Shown here piece by piece: positions 1 to 7,981 of a stretch of DNA of 64,000 nucleotides. Each line of letters opens with the position of its first letter. Position 1 is the first letter of the stretch. Under the pieces are notes generated by a model. It was given only the letters and a program-made list of their open reading frames with translations. It made no database searches and had not been told where the DNA came from. Source of the DNA: Streptomyces sp. cg36 (lineage in GTDB: Bacteria > Actinomycetota > Actinomycetes > Streptomycetales > Streptomycetaceae); assembly GCF_041080675.1 (NCBI RefSeq), contig NZ_CP163520.1:4464001-4528000 (forward strand), given 5' to 3'. Both the position numbers and the translations under genes were made by a program.

Positions 1-22
1 GTTGCGCGAGAGACGCGAGTTT

Positions 23-38
23 TCGAATAGAGGTTCGA
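23..38. promoter_or_regulatory. LexA/SOS-box-like palindrome
   Basis: TCGAATAGAGGTTCGA is an inverted repeat that differs by one base from the TCGAAC-N4-GTTCGA operator known for actinobacterial LexA. It lies about 45 bases upstream of the alpha/beta hydrolase start and could overlap its promoter. It could equally serve a divergent gene to the left of the window. Confidence 0.45.
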
Positions 39-81
39 TACCCTGCCGTGAACTGACCTCAGAGCTTCGGAGCCGAAGGGG

Positions 82-972
82 GTGCCAGGACACATGGTGC
101 GACGCAGCGACGTGACGGGACACGAGGGCGTGCGCCTCGCCGCCTGGGAGTTCGCCGACCCGCCCAAGGGCCGCCGCTCGGCCGACCCCGCGCCGGGGGT
201 GCTCCTGCTCCACGGCCTGATGGGCCGCGCCGCGCACTGGGCGTCCACCGCCCGCTGGCTGGCCGAGAAGCACCGGGCGGTCGCCCTCGACCAGCGCGGC
301 CACGGCCGCAGCGAGAAGCCCGCCGAAGGCCCGTACACCCGCGAGGCGTACGTGGCGGACGCGGCGGCGGCCATCGAGCAGCTCGGCCTCGCCCCGGTCA
401 CCCTGATCGGCCACTCCATGGGCGCCCTCACCGCCTGGCAGCTCGCCGCCGGCCGCCCCGACCTGGTGCGCGCCCTGGTCGTCTGCGACATGCGGGCCTC
501 CGCGCTCGGCACGGCCTCGCAGCGCGAGTGGGAGGACTGGTTCAAGTCCTGGCCGGTGCCGTTCGCGACGCTCGCGGACGTACGGAAGTGGTTCGGCGAG
601 GACGACCCCTGGGTGGAGCGGCCCAGCCCCGCGCGCGGCGAGTTCTTCGCCGAGGTGATGGCCGAGCGCGCCGACGGCTGGCGCCCGGTCTTCTCCCGCC
701 GCCAGATGCTCCGCTCCCGCGAGACCTGGGTCTACGACGCGCACTGGGAGGAGCTGGCCCAGGTCCGCTGCCCGGCCCTGGTGGTGCGCGGCCTGGACGG
801 CGAGCTGGGCCGCGCCGAGGCCCAGGAGATGGTCCGCGTCCTGCCCCGGGGGAGGTACGCGGAGGTGGCCGACGCCGGGCACCTGGTCCACTACGACCAG
901 CCGGAGGGCTGGCGGGCCGTGGTCGAGCCCTTCCTGCGCGAGACGGCCGACGAGCCGGTCCCGTCCTCCTGA
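82..972 (+). CDS. alpha/beta hydrolase
   Basis: Predicted cytosolic alpha/beta-fold serine hydrolase of 296 residues, the normal length for a single-domain member. The LLHGLMG oxyanion-loop motif is at about 42-48, DQRGHG at 70-75, and the nucleophile elbow GHSMG at 110-114 makes Ser112 the catalytic serine; Asp239 and His267 (DAGHLVHYDQP) complete the triad. The GTG start at 82 is used here; an in-frame ATG at 94 is equally possible. It ends just before a 12-bp-stem hairpin and converges on the ABC transporter operon. The substrate cannot be deduced; esterases, epoxide hydrolase-like and C-C hydrolases share this fold. The upstream LexA-like box would make it an unusual SOS gene. Confidence 0.85.
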   Translation: MPGHMVRRSDVTGHEGVRLAAWEFADPPKGRRSADPAPGVLLLHGLMGRAAHWASTARWLAEKHRAVALDQRGHGRSEKPAEGPYTREAYVADAAAAIEQLGLAPVTLIGHSMGALTAWQLAAGRPDLVRALVVCDMRASALGTASQREWEDWFKSWPVPFATLADVRKWFGEDDPWVERPSPARGEFFAEVMAERADGWRPVFSRRQMLRSRETWVYDAHWEELAQVRCPALVVRGLDGELGRAEAQEMVRVLPRGRYAEVADAGHLVHYDQPEGWRAVVEPFLRETADEPVPSS

Positions 973-1018
973 ACGGCGAGCCGGGCGCGTCCGTCGCCCC
1001 GCCCCGCCCGGACGCGAC

Positions 1019-1050
1019 CGCGGGCGCCACCCGTGCGAGTGGCGCCCGCG
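1019..1050. terminator. bidirectional hairpin terminator
   Basis: A perfect 12-bp stem (CGCGGGCGCCAC with GTGGCGCCCGCG) and 8-base loop sit between the convergent hydrolase and ABC permease genes. There is no U tract, as is usual for Streptomyces hairpin terminators. Confidence 0.7.
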
Positions 1051-1078
1051 AACCCGTAAGGACTCCCGGCGGAGCGGC

Positions 1079-2707
1079 TCAGCCCCGGCTGACCGCCGTC
1101 AGGATCTCCGGCAGCCGCCTGGCGGTGCGCGGGGCCGCGGCGCGCAGCCCGGCGTACGCCACGAGCGCCCCGTACACCACGCCCGCGGGCAGCACCAGCC
1201 AAAGCGAGTCGTGGTGGCCGGCCACGTGCAGCCAGATCACCAGCGCGATCAGCGGCGCGCAGAGCAGCCCGCTGGTCAGCATGCCGCCGGTGATCGCCAG
1301 GAACGCGATGCCGCCCTGGCCCGGCGCCACGTTCTTGCGGCTGTCCTGCGGGATCGAGTACGCGAACACCGCCGAGGCGACCGCGCCCGTCGCCAGCATC
1401 GCGCCCAGCAGCCCCAGCGAGAGCCCCAGCGCCTCGGGCAGCGCCGCCCAGTCGCCGATCGCCCCGGCGGTGACCACCGCGACCAGGACCGTGTACGGCA
1501 GGGTCACCAGCAGGATCGCCAACGCCCGCGCGCGCAGCTCCAGATAGGCGTCCCGGGACGAGGAGATCGTCTGGACGACCATCCAGAACGCCGAGGTGTC
1601 CTGGCCGAACTGGTTGTACATCTGGGCGCCCAGCATGAACGCGCCGAACGAGGCGAAGTACACCGTGCCGTGCCCCTGGAGGGCGTTGAACAGCGGCACG
1701 ATCAGACCGATGGCCAGCGAAGTGATCCACGCCGTCTTGGTCTTGGGATCGCGCCAGGCGTACCGCAGGGTGCGCAGCATCACCGTGCCGGTGCGCCCCT
1801 CGGGCAGCAGCCCGGCCAGGCCCGCCCCGGACTTCTCGCGGCCGGTGTCGGCGGGCCGCACGGTCGAGCCGTCCGGGCTCGTCATCAGCCGGGTGAGCGA
1901 GCGCTGCCAGCCGTACAGCAGGGCGGCCAGGGCGGCGGCGGTGAGCAGCAGCTGGAGCACCGCCCGCCCGTACGCGCCGTCGGCCGCCGAGTCGACCGCG
2001 CCGATCGCTGCCGCCGGCGGCAGCCAGCGCACCACGTCCGCGGCCGGGTCCAGCGTGGACAGGCCGCCGGAGTCGCCGATGCGCTGCGCCCCGAAGTTCA
2101 CCACCTGGAAGCCGACGGCGATCACCAGACCGCTCAGCACCGCCAGATCGCGGCCCTTGCGGGAGGTCAGCAGCCGGGTGTTGGCCGCCGCGACCGCCCG
2201 CGCCAGCGCCACGCACACCAGGACCGTCAGCGGCACCGCGACCGCCGCGACCGCGCCCGCCGCCCAGCTCCCGGCGACCGCGATCGCCGAACCCAGCACC
2301 AGGCAGAGCGTGAAGAGCGGCCCGATGCCCACCAGCGAGGCCGCCAGCAGCGCCACGATCAGCGAGCGCGGGCGCAGCGGCAGCATCACCAGCCGGGTCG
2401 GGTCGAGCGTCTCGTCGCCGCTGGGGAAGAAGAGCGGCATCACCGCCCAGGCGAGCGCCAGTACGGCGGTGAGCAGCACGGTCACCGTGCCCGCGTGCGC
2501 GTCCCCGCGCAGCGCGATCAGGCCGAGCAGCTGGAGCGCGGCGAACAGCAGGGCGAGCACGGCCGAGGTGATGTAGGCGGCCCGCCGGCCGCCGGACTGC
2601 CGCAGCCCGTTCCGGAGCAGCGAGAGCTTCAGCCGGACGAAGACGGGGGTCAGCGAGGGCGGACCGGGGGCGGTCCGCCCCGCGGGGGCGTCGTAGGTGG
2701 TGCTCAT
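1079..2707 (-). CDS. ABC transporter permease (ABC-2-like exporter)
   Basis: Integral membrane protein of 542 residues with a hydrophilic N-terminus of about 40 residues followed by roughly a dozen hydrophobic segments, including stretches near 45-70, 80-100, 115-140 and 150-175. It has no ATPase motif. Its ATG overlaps the stop codon of the upstream ATPase gene (ATGA), so the two are translationally coupled and should form one transporter. The large polytopic form with its own ATPase fits an exporter rather than an importer, and no binding protein is encoded nearby. The substrate is unknown. Confidence 0.8.
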   Translation of the reverse strand: MSTTYDAPAGRTAPGPPSLTPVFVRLKLSLLRNGLRQSGGRRAAYITSAVLALLFAALQLLGLIALRGDAHAGTVTVLLTAVLALAWAVMPLFFPSGDETLDPTRLVMLPLRPRSLIVALLAASLVGIGPLFTLCLVLGSAIAVAGSWAAGAVAAVAVPLTVLVCVALARAVAAANTRLLTSRKGRDLAVLSGLVIAVGFQVVNFGAQRIGDSGGLSTLDPAADVVRWLPPAAAIGAVDSAADGAYGRAVLQLLLTAAALAALLYGWQRSLTRLMTSPDGSTVRPADTGREKSGAGLAGLLPEGRTGTVMLRTLRYAWRDPKTKTAWITSLAIGLIVPLFNALQGHGTVYFASFGAFMLGAQMYNQFGQDTSAFWMVVQTISSSRDAYLELRARALAILLVTLPYTVLVAVVTAGAIGDWAALPEALGLSLGLLGAMLATGAVASAVFAYSIPQDSRKNVAPGQGGIAFLAITGGMLTSGLLCAPLIALVIWLHVAGHHDSLWLVLPAGVVYGALVAYAGLRAAAPRTARRLPEILTAVSRG

Positions 2708-3531
2708 CGGGCCGCACCGCCGCCTAGCCAGTCCAGCGCCTCGCCGGTGTCACGGCCGTGGGCGCCCACGAGTTCGAGGAAGGCGCTCTGCAGCGAGTCC
2801 GCGCCGCCCCGCACCTCCGCGAGCGTGCCCTGGGCGCGGATGCGCCCGGCGGCCATCACCGCGACCCAGTCGCACAGCGACTCCACCAGCTCCATCACAT
2901 GGCTGGAGAAGACGACGGTGGCGCCGGAGGCGGTGTAGCGCTCCAGGACGCGGCGGATCGTCGCCGCCGACACCGGGTCGACGCCCTCGAACGGCTCGTC
3001 GAGGAAGAGCACTTCGGGGTTGTGCAGCAGCGCAGCGGCGAGCCCGATCTTCTTGCGCATGCCCGTCGAGTAGTCCACGACGAGCTTGTGCTGGGCGCCC
3101 GCCAGGTCCAGGACGTCGAGCAGCTGGGTGGCCCGCTTGTCGACCTCGGCGCCGGGCAGTCCGCGCAGCCGCCCGGTGTACGCCAGCAGTTCGCGGCCCG
3201 AGAGGCGCTCGAAGAGCCGCAGTCCCTCCGGCAGCACGCCGATCCGGGACTTCACGGCGACCGGGTCGCGCCACACGTCGTGGCCGCCGATCTCGACCGT
3301 GCCCCGGTCGGGGCGGAGCAGACCGGTCACCATCGACAAGGTGGTGGTCTTGCCCGCGCCGTTCGGCCCCACCAGGCCGATGAACTTGCCCGCCGGAAGC
3401 TCCAGGTCGATCCCGGCGACCGCGATCTGGTCGCCGAAGCGCTTCCACAGATCGCTGACCCGGACCGCGGGCGGCCCGCCCGCCTCCCCGCTCCCGGTCC
3501 GCGAACCGCCGTCGACTGTCTGGTCGGGCAT
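2704..3531 (-). CDS. ABC transporter ATP-binding protein
   Basis: Cytoplasmic ATPase subunit of 275 residues that powers the permease encoded directly downstream. Walker A GPNGAGKT is at 55-62, the signature is the variant YSTGMRKK at 154-161, and Walker B VLFLDEP is at 174-180, followed by a SSHVMELVE switch-histidine region. This set is typical of the CcmA/NatA-type exporter ATPases. A palindromic GTACGT-rich sequence lies 25-45 bases upstream of the ATG and may regulate the operon. Confidence 0.9.
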   Translation of the reverse strand: MPDQTVDGGSRTGSGEAGGPPAVRVSDLWKRFGDQIAVAGIDLELPAGKFIGLVGPNGAGKTTTLSMVTGLLRPDRGTVEIGGHDVWRDPVAVKSRIGVLPEGLRLFERLSGRELLAYTGRLRGLPGAEVDKRATQLLDVLDLAGAQHKLVVDYSTGMRKKIGLAAALLHNPEVLFLDEPFEGVDPVSAATIRRVLERYTASGATVVFSSHVMELVESLCDWVAVMAAGRIRAQGTLAEVRGGADSLQSAFLELVGAHGRDTGEALDWLGGGAAR

Positions 3532-3556
3532 GGTGCTGTGCCTTTCGTCCCCGTCC

Positions 3557-3575
3557 GTACGTCCGTACGTACGTC
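3557..3575. promoter_or_regulatory. GTACGT-repeat operator candidate
   Basis: Overlapping GTACGT repeats, palindromic about the central TACGTA, lie just upstream of the ABC ATPase gene. A -10-like TAGTCT lies a little further upstream on the minus strand, so the element would sit near the transcription start, as expected for a GntR- or TetR-type repressor site. Confidence 0.35.
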
Positions 3576-3586
3576 ATGGGACCAGA

Positions 3587-4264
3587 CTACGAGCGGCGTG
3601 CCCGGGCAGCCGCCGCCTCGCGTCCGCAGGCGTACGCCAGCGGGCTGATCAGCTCTTCCGCGTCCGGCAGCCAGCGGTTGGCGGGGGTGGGGCGGCAGGC
3701 CCACTGCACCGCGCCGTGGCCGCCGATACGGGTGGGGGGCGCCGCCACGTAGTCGCCCTCGCCGCGGGTGATGAGGTCGATGGACGCGGCCGTCCAGCCG
3801 AGTTTGCGCACCAGGTCGGGGACCTTCGCGCCGGCGCCCGGCAGCACGAAGAACAGCATGCGGCGGTCCGGGGTGCAGGTCACCGGGCCGAGCGTCAGCT
3901 CCATGCGCTCCATCCGGGCCAGCGCCAGGAACCCGGCGGACTCGGGGACGTCGATGGCGTCGAACGTGCGTCCCGTGGGCAGCAGGATGGAAGCCTTGGG
4001 CTGCTTGGACCACAGACGGCGCGCGGCGACCGCGCTCCCCGTGGCCTGGGTCGCCCAGTCCGGCCGGGAGGGGTGCGCGCCCGGAGCCGGGCAGGCGGTG
4101 TTGCCGCACGAGCAGTGCTCCCCGCCCTCGGCCGCCTCCAGCCAAGTACCGGGGAACACGTCCCAGTGCCGCTCTTCCGCGTACCGCACCGCGCTGTCGA
4201 GGAGCTGGTCGCCGCGCTGCTTGGGGATCTGTGCGGCTTCCGTGCCTGTGATGGTCTCTTCCAC
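3587..4264 (-). CDS. bifunctional DNA primase/polymerase N-terminal-like protein
   Basis: Soluble protein of about 225 residues matching the Prim-Pol (bifunctional primase/polymerase N-terminal) family that is conserved as a stand-alone gene in Streptomyces. After an acidic leader it has a CSCGNTACPAPGAHPSRPDW segment, whose cysteines resemble a small metal site, then KQPKASILLPTG and FDAIDVPE. The full replicative helicase half of plasmid or phage primases is missing, so a replication role is uncertain. I chose the GTG at 4264 because GGGAG stands 10 bases upstream and the product then begins MEETITG; a GTG at 4288 would add eight residues. It is divergent from the XRE/TPR regulator. Confidence 0.75.
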   Translation of the reverse strand: MEETITGTEAAQIPKQRGDQLLDSAVRYAEERHWDVFPGTWLEAAEGGEHCSCGNTACPAPGAHPSRPDWATQATGSAVAARRLWSKQPKASILLPTGRTFDAIDVPESAGFLALARMERMELTLGPVTCTPDRRMLFFVLPGAGAKVPDLVRKLGWTAASIDLITRGEGDYVAAPPTRIGGHGAVQWACRPTPANRWLPDAEELISPLAYACGREAAAARARRS

Positions 4265-4445
4265 GCAGAACTCAACTCCCGCCGCCACCTCGGGTTACGG
4301 GCGCGCGCCGGGCGGCGCGGGAGCATCGATCCTGCATCCGGGGCGCATGGGTGCATGGACGGGGGCGCGCGTGCGGTCGCGCCTCTCGTTGCGGGTAGCC
4401 ACAAGCGGGGGGCTATGGAGAAGGGGGCAATCCAGCGGTCGTCAC

Positions 4446-4490
4446 AGCTTCCTGCGCTTTCCTCCGCTTCTTCCGCATTCTCTGCCTTTT
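4446..4490. other. pyrimidine-rich tract in divergent intergenic region
   Basis: A 45-base stretch composed almost wholly of C and T on the plus strand lies upstream of the regulator gene, unlike the flanking GC-balanced DNA. Its function is unknown. Confidence 0.4.
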
Positions 4491-4495
4491 CGCAG

Positions 4496-4524
4496 GGCAG
4501 TGATCACAGGAGTGATCGACTGCC
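4496..4524. promoter_or_regulatory. imperfect palindrome upstream of XRE/TPR regulator
   Basis: GGCAGTGATCA and TGATCGACTGCC form an inverted repeat with one extra base in the right arm and a 6-base spacer, ending 17 bases before the ATG at 4542. It could be an autoregulatory operator or sit in the 5-prime leader. Confidence 0.4.
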
Positions 4525-4541
4525 GCCATCAGGGGGTTCAC

Positions 4542-5924
4542 ATGGCAGCCAGGCCTCTAGTCGCGCGCCAGCCCAATGAACGGCTGCAAGCGCTCATCCA
4601 GGAAGCCGGGTGCTCCAACGCGGGACTCGCCCGGCGCGTCAACATGGTCGGCGCGGAGCGCGGACTGGATCTTCGATACGACAAGACGTCGGTGGCGCGC
4701 TGGCTGCGGGGCCAGCAGCCCCGGGGCCGGGCGCCGGGCATCATCGCGGAGGCGCTGGGCCGCAAGCTCGGGCGCACCGTGACGATCGACGAGATCGGCA
4801 TGGCCAACGGCAAGAACCTGGCGTCGGGGGTGGGGCTCCAGTTCTCGCCCACCGTGCTCGGCGCCATCGAGCAGGTCTGCGAGCTGTGGCGCAGCGACGT
4901 CGGGCGGCGGGACTTCCTGACCGGCTCCACCGTCGCCGCCTCCGCGCTCGTCGAGCCGAGCCGCGACTGGCTGATCACCGGCGCGGACGCGCAGGTCGCG
5001 CGGAACGCGGGGCAGCGGGTCGGGGTCGCGGACGTCGACGCGGTCCGGGCCATGACCCAGGCGCTGGTCGAACTCGACCACCGGTTCGGGTCCGGGCACG
5101 TACGGCCGGTCGTCGTCCACTACCTCAACAGCGTGGTGTCCGGGCTGCTCGCCGGGTCCTACCGGGAGACCGTCGGCCGCCAGCTGTTCGCGGCGGTGGC
5201 GCGGCTGACCGAACTCGCGGGCTACATGGCCGTCGACACCGGCCAGCCCGGGCTCGCCCAGCGCTACTACATCCAGGCGCTGCGGCTCGCCCAGGCGGCG
5301 GGCGACCGGGGGTACGGCGGGTACGTGCTGGCCGCCTCCATGAGCCACCTCGCCGCCCAGCTCGGCAACCCGCGCGAGATCGCCCAACTCGCCCGGGCCG
5401 CGCAGGAAGGCGCGCGCGGGCGGGTCACGCCCCGGGCCGAGGCGATGTTCTTCGCCGCCGAGGCGCGCGGGCACGCGCTGCTCGGTGACGCGCGCACCTG
5501 CCAGACCGTGGCGGGGCGGGCGCTGGCCGCGATGGAGGCGGCGTCGGCCGAGTCCGGCGACGACCCGTCGTGGATCGCCCACTTCGACCACGCCTACCTC
5601 GCCGACGAACTCGCCCACTGCCACCGGGACCTGGGGCAGCCCGAGGCGGCGGCCCGGCGCGCCGAGGAGTCCCTGGCGGGGCACCCCGAGTCGCGGGCGC
5701 GGCGCCGGGCCATCGGGCTGATCCTGCTGGCGACGGCGCAGGTGCAGCAGCGGGAGGTGGAGGAGGCGTGCGCGACGGGGGCGCGGGCGGTGGACCTCCT
5801 CGCGACCCTCCGCACCAATCGGGGGGCGGACTATCTCGACGATCTCCAGCAGCGGTTGGAGCCGTATGCGGAGGAGCCGGCGGTGCGGGAATTCGGCGCG
5901 AGGCTGGAGGTCCAGGCGGCCTAG
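4542..5924 (+). CDS. XRE-like/TPR transcriptional regulator (NsdA-type family)
   Basis: Cytosolic regulator of 460 residues. Residues about 10-65 form an XRE-like helix-turn-helix (GCSNAGLARRVN, then KTSVARWLRGQQPRGRAPG), and the rest consists of alpha-helical TPR-like repeats, for example QPGLAQRYYIQALRLAQAAGDRGYG. This architecture matches the Streptomyces family that includes NsdA, a negative regulator of sporulation and antibiotic production; the chromosomal context here does not let me call it the nsdA orthologue. The reading frame stays open upstream to 3768, but the ATG at 4542 begins the conserved part and follows the AGGGGG of the leader. A 61-bp repeat array lies directly downstream. 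Confidence 0.85.
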   Translation: MAARPLVARQPNERLQALIQEAGCSNAGLARRVNMVGAERGLDLRYDKTSVARWLRGQQPRGRAPGIIAEALGRKLGRTVTIDEIGMANGKNLASGVGLQFSPTVLGAIEQVCELWRSDVGRRDFLTGSTVAASALVEPSRDWLITGADAQVARNAGQRVGVADVDAVRAMTQALVELDHRFGSGHVRPVVVHYLNSVVSGLLAGSYRETVGRQLFAAVARLTELAGYMAVDTGQPGLAQRYYIQALRLAQAAGDRGYGGYVLAASMSHLAAQLGNPREIAQLARAAQEGARGRVTPRAEAMFFAAEARGHALLGDARTCQTVAGRALAAMEAASAESGDDPSWIAHFDHAYLADELAHCHRDLGQPEAAARRAEESLAGHPESRARRRAIGLILLATAQVQQREVEEACATGARAVDLLATLRTNRGADYLDDLQQRLEPYAEEPAVREFGARLEVQAA

Positions 5925-5959
5925 ACCCCCCGGGGTGTTCCCCGGGCCCCCCTCGGGCC

Positions 5960-6390
5960 CGGGCCGTCGCCCGCCCGCGGGTTGTGGCGGGTTGCTCGCG
6001 CCGTTCCTCGCGCCCCTTTTTGGGCCGGTGCTTTGGCTGCGGGTTGGTGGGGGCTGGTCGCGCCGTTCCTCGCGCCCCTTTTTGGGCCGGTGCTTTGGCT
6101 GCGGGTTGTGGTGGCTGCTCGCGCCGTTCCCCGCGCCCCTTTTCAGGCCGGTGTTCGGCTGCGGGTTGGTGGGGGCTGGTCGCGCCGTTCCTCGCGCCCC
6201 TTTTTGGGCCGGTGGTCGCTTCTCGCGCTGGTCCTCGCGCCCCTGGAAACCCTCGTTCGGCTGCGGGTTGGGGTGGGTTGCTCGCGCTGTTCCCCGCGCC
6301 TCCTGACAAGCCCCGTCCATGGGCCGGTTGGGGTGGGTTGCTCGCGGCGTTCCTCGCGCCCCTGACAAGCCCCCGGCCCTCTGCGGGGCG
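5960..6390. repeat. tandem array of ~61-bp intergenic repeat, seven copies, one orientation
   Basis: Seven copies of a unit containing TCGCGCCGTTCCTCGCGCCCC recur at about 5994, 6056, 6117, 6178, 6217, 6279 and 6340, all on the plus strand and mostly 61 bp apart. They fill nearly all of the 587-base gap between the XRE/TPR regulator and the next gene. The core is shared with five other arrays in the window. Confidence 0.9.
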
Positions 6391-6511
6391 TGGTGGGCAG
6401 GGCGTGGTGCCTTGTGGGGCCGGGGTTCGTGGGGGTTGGGGGGCGTGGCAGTGCGGGGGGAGTAACCGGTAGCGTGGCGGGGATTCCGTAGTCCCACGTG
6501 TAGGAGTCCCG

Positions 6512-7939
6512 GTGACGCAGAGCCGACAGGGTGACGAGCCGCAGCTGCCCGCTGTACGGCCCGCACACGAGGGCGTCGTGCTGCCCGCCGACGGATCCAC
6601 CCCCTGGCCCCCCGCCCCCGCCGCCGCCCCCTCGGGCGCCGCGCCCTGGGGGCAGCCGTGGGGGCCGGAGCAGCAGGGCTGGGCGCAGCCGCTGCCGGCC
6701 GAGAGCGGGGAGGCGACGCAGTACATCGCCCCCGTCCCGGCGGGCCCGGGCGCCGAGGAGACGCAGTACCTGACGTCGGCCCCGCTCCCGCCGGGCGCGG
6801 GTGAGGCCACGCGGTTCATCGCCCCGGTGACCGGCTCGGAGGCCACGCAGTACCTCGCGCCCGTCCCCGGCGCCTCGGACGCGACGCAGTTCATCGCCCC
6901 CGTGCCGGGCGCCTCGGACGCCACCCAGTTCATCGCCCCCGTGCCCGCGGCCCCGCCGGGCGCGCTGCCGCCGGAGACGCACGGGGCCGAGGCCACCCGG
7001 TACCTGCCGCCCGTCCCGGCGGACCCCGCCCCGGCCGCCGCCCCGCAGGACGTCCCGTACGGCATACGCCCGGGCGGCCCCGAGGAGCGGCAGCCGCCCG
7101 CCGAGTTCGACAGCCTCTTCCGCACCGACGGAGGGGCGGGCGCCCAACGGGGCGCGGAGTCCAGCCAGTTGCCGCGCTTCACGCAGACCCCTTCCGTACA
7201 GGTCCAGGTGCAGGCGCCCCCGCAGGCCCCGCAGCAGTACCAGACGCCCCCGCCCCCGGCGGGCCCGCAGGCGTACGACTCGTACGACGACGAGCCGCCC
7301 CGCCGCTCCCGCCTCGGCCTCATCGCGGGCGTCGGGGTCGCCCTCGCCGTCGTCGGGCTCGGGGCCGGGTATCTGATCAGCCAGGGCGGCGGGGACGGCG
7401 GCGGGGCGAAGAAGGACGACAACGCGCCCATCGCCGCCACCAGTCCGACCACCGGCGGCGGGGACGCCAAGCCCGCCGACGACCCGGCGAAGGCGCAGGC
7501 CGTCGAGCTCGACAAGCTGCTCGCGGACAGCAACAACAGCCGGGACGCGGTGATCGGCGCGGTCGCCGACATCCGGGGCTGCGACAAGCTGGACGCCGCC
7601 GCCTCGACCCTGCGCGACGCCGCCCGCCAGCGCGGCGAGCTGGTCACCCGGCTGCAGAAGGTCGCCGTGGACAAGCTGCCCGACCACGCGAAGCTGACGG
7701 CCGAACTCACCAAGGCGTGGCAGGCGTCGGCCGCCGCCGACAACCACTACGCCACCTGGGCCGACCAGTCCGGCAAGGGCAAGGGCTGCAAGCACGGCCA
7801 CGCCCGCCGTACGCCGGAGGCCGCCCAGGGCGACCGCTCCAGCGGCGAGGCGACGCTCGCCAAGCAGCACGCGGCCGGGCTGTGGAACGCCGTCGCCGGC
7901 AAGTACGGCCTGACCAAGCGCTCGGCCGCCCAGCTCTGA
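6512..7939 (+). CDS. membrane protein with T-Q-aromatic repeats and extracellular helical domain
   Basis: I do not recognise a named family. The 475-residue product has a Pro/Ala-rich N-terminal half carrying seven short repeats of the form [ED]-[AE]-T-[QR]-[YF]-[IL] at about 67, 82, 98, 110, 123, 136 and 160, then one transmembrane helix at 268-290 preceded by RRSR, and a C-terminal region (about 300-475) with a predicted helical pattern and two cysteines (IRGCDKL, GKGCKHG). The positive residues before the helix place the repeats in the cytoplasm and the C-terminal domain outside. Each repeat offers one threonine, so phosphorylation by a Ser/Thr kinase is a reasonable idea. The start is the GTG at 6512. 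Confidence 0.8.
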   Translation: MTQSRQGDEPQLPAVRPAHEGVVLPADGSTPWPPAPAAAPSGAAPWGQPWGPEQQGWAQPLPAESGEATQYIAPVPAGPGAEETQYLTSAPLPPGAGEATRFIAPVTGSEATQYLAPVPGASDATQFIAPVPGASDATQFIAPVPAAPPGALPPETHGAEATRYLPPVPADPAPAAAPQDVPYGIRPGGPEERQPPAEFDSLFRTDGGAGAQRGAESSQLPRFTQTPSVQVQVQAPPQAPQQYQTPPPPAGPQAYDSYDDEPPRRSRLGLIAGVGVALAVVGLGAGYLISQGGGDGGGAKKDDNAPIAATSPTTGGGDAKPADDPAKAQAVELDKLLADSNNSRDAVIGAVADIRGCDKLDAAASTLRDAARQRGELVTRLQKVAVDKLPDHAKLTAELTKAWQASAAADNHYATWADQSGKGKGCKHGHARRTPEAAQGDRSSGEATLAKQHAAGLWNAVAGKYGLTKRSAAQL

Positions 7940-7981
7940 GCGGCGGCGGGGGACCCGGGGCGGGACCTCGGCCCAGGAGCC

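Noticed and set aside
891..2717. 608-residue minus-strand open frame
   Set aside because: It is in a different frame of the ABC permease gene and its translation is an Arg/Ala/Gly-rich sequence without domains, the normal shadow of high-GC DNA.
4542..5924. Calling this gene nsdA
   Set aside because: The family is right, but several paralogues exist in Streptomyces and the neighbours do not show it to be the nsdA orthologue.
5960..6390. Tandem repeats considered as a CRISPR array
   Set aside because: Repeats and intervening sequence are similar in all units, there are no unique spacers and no cas genes.
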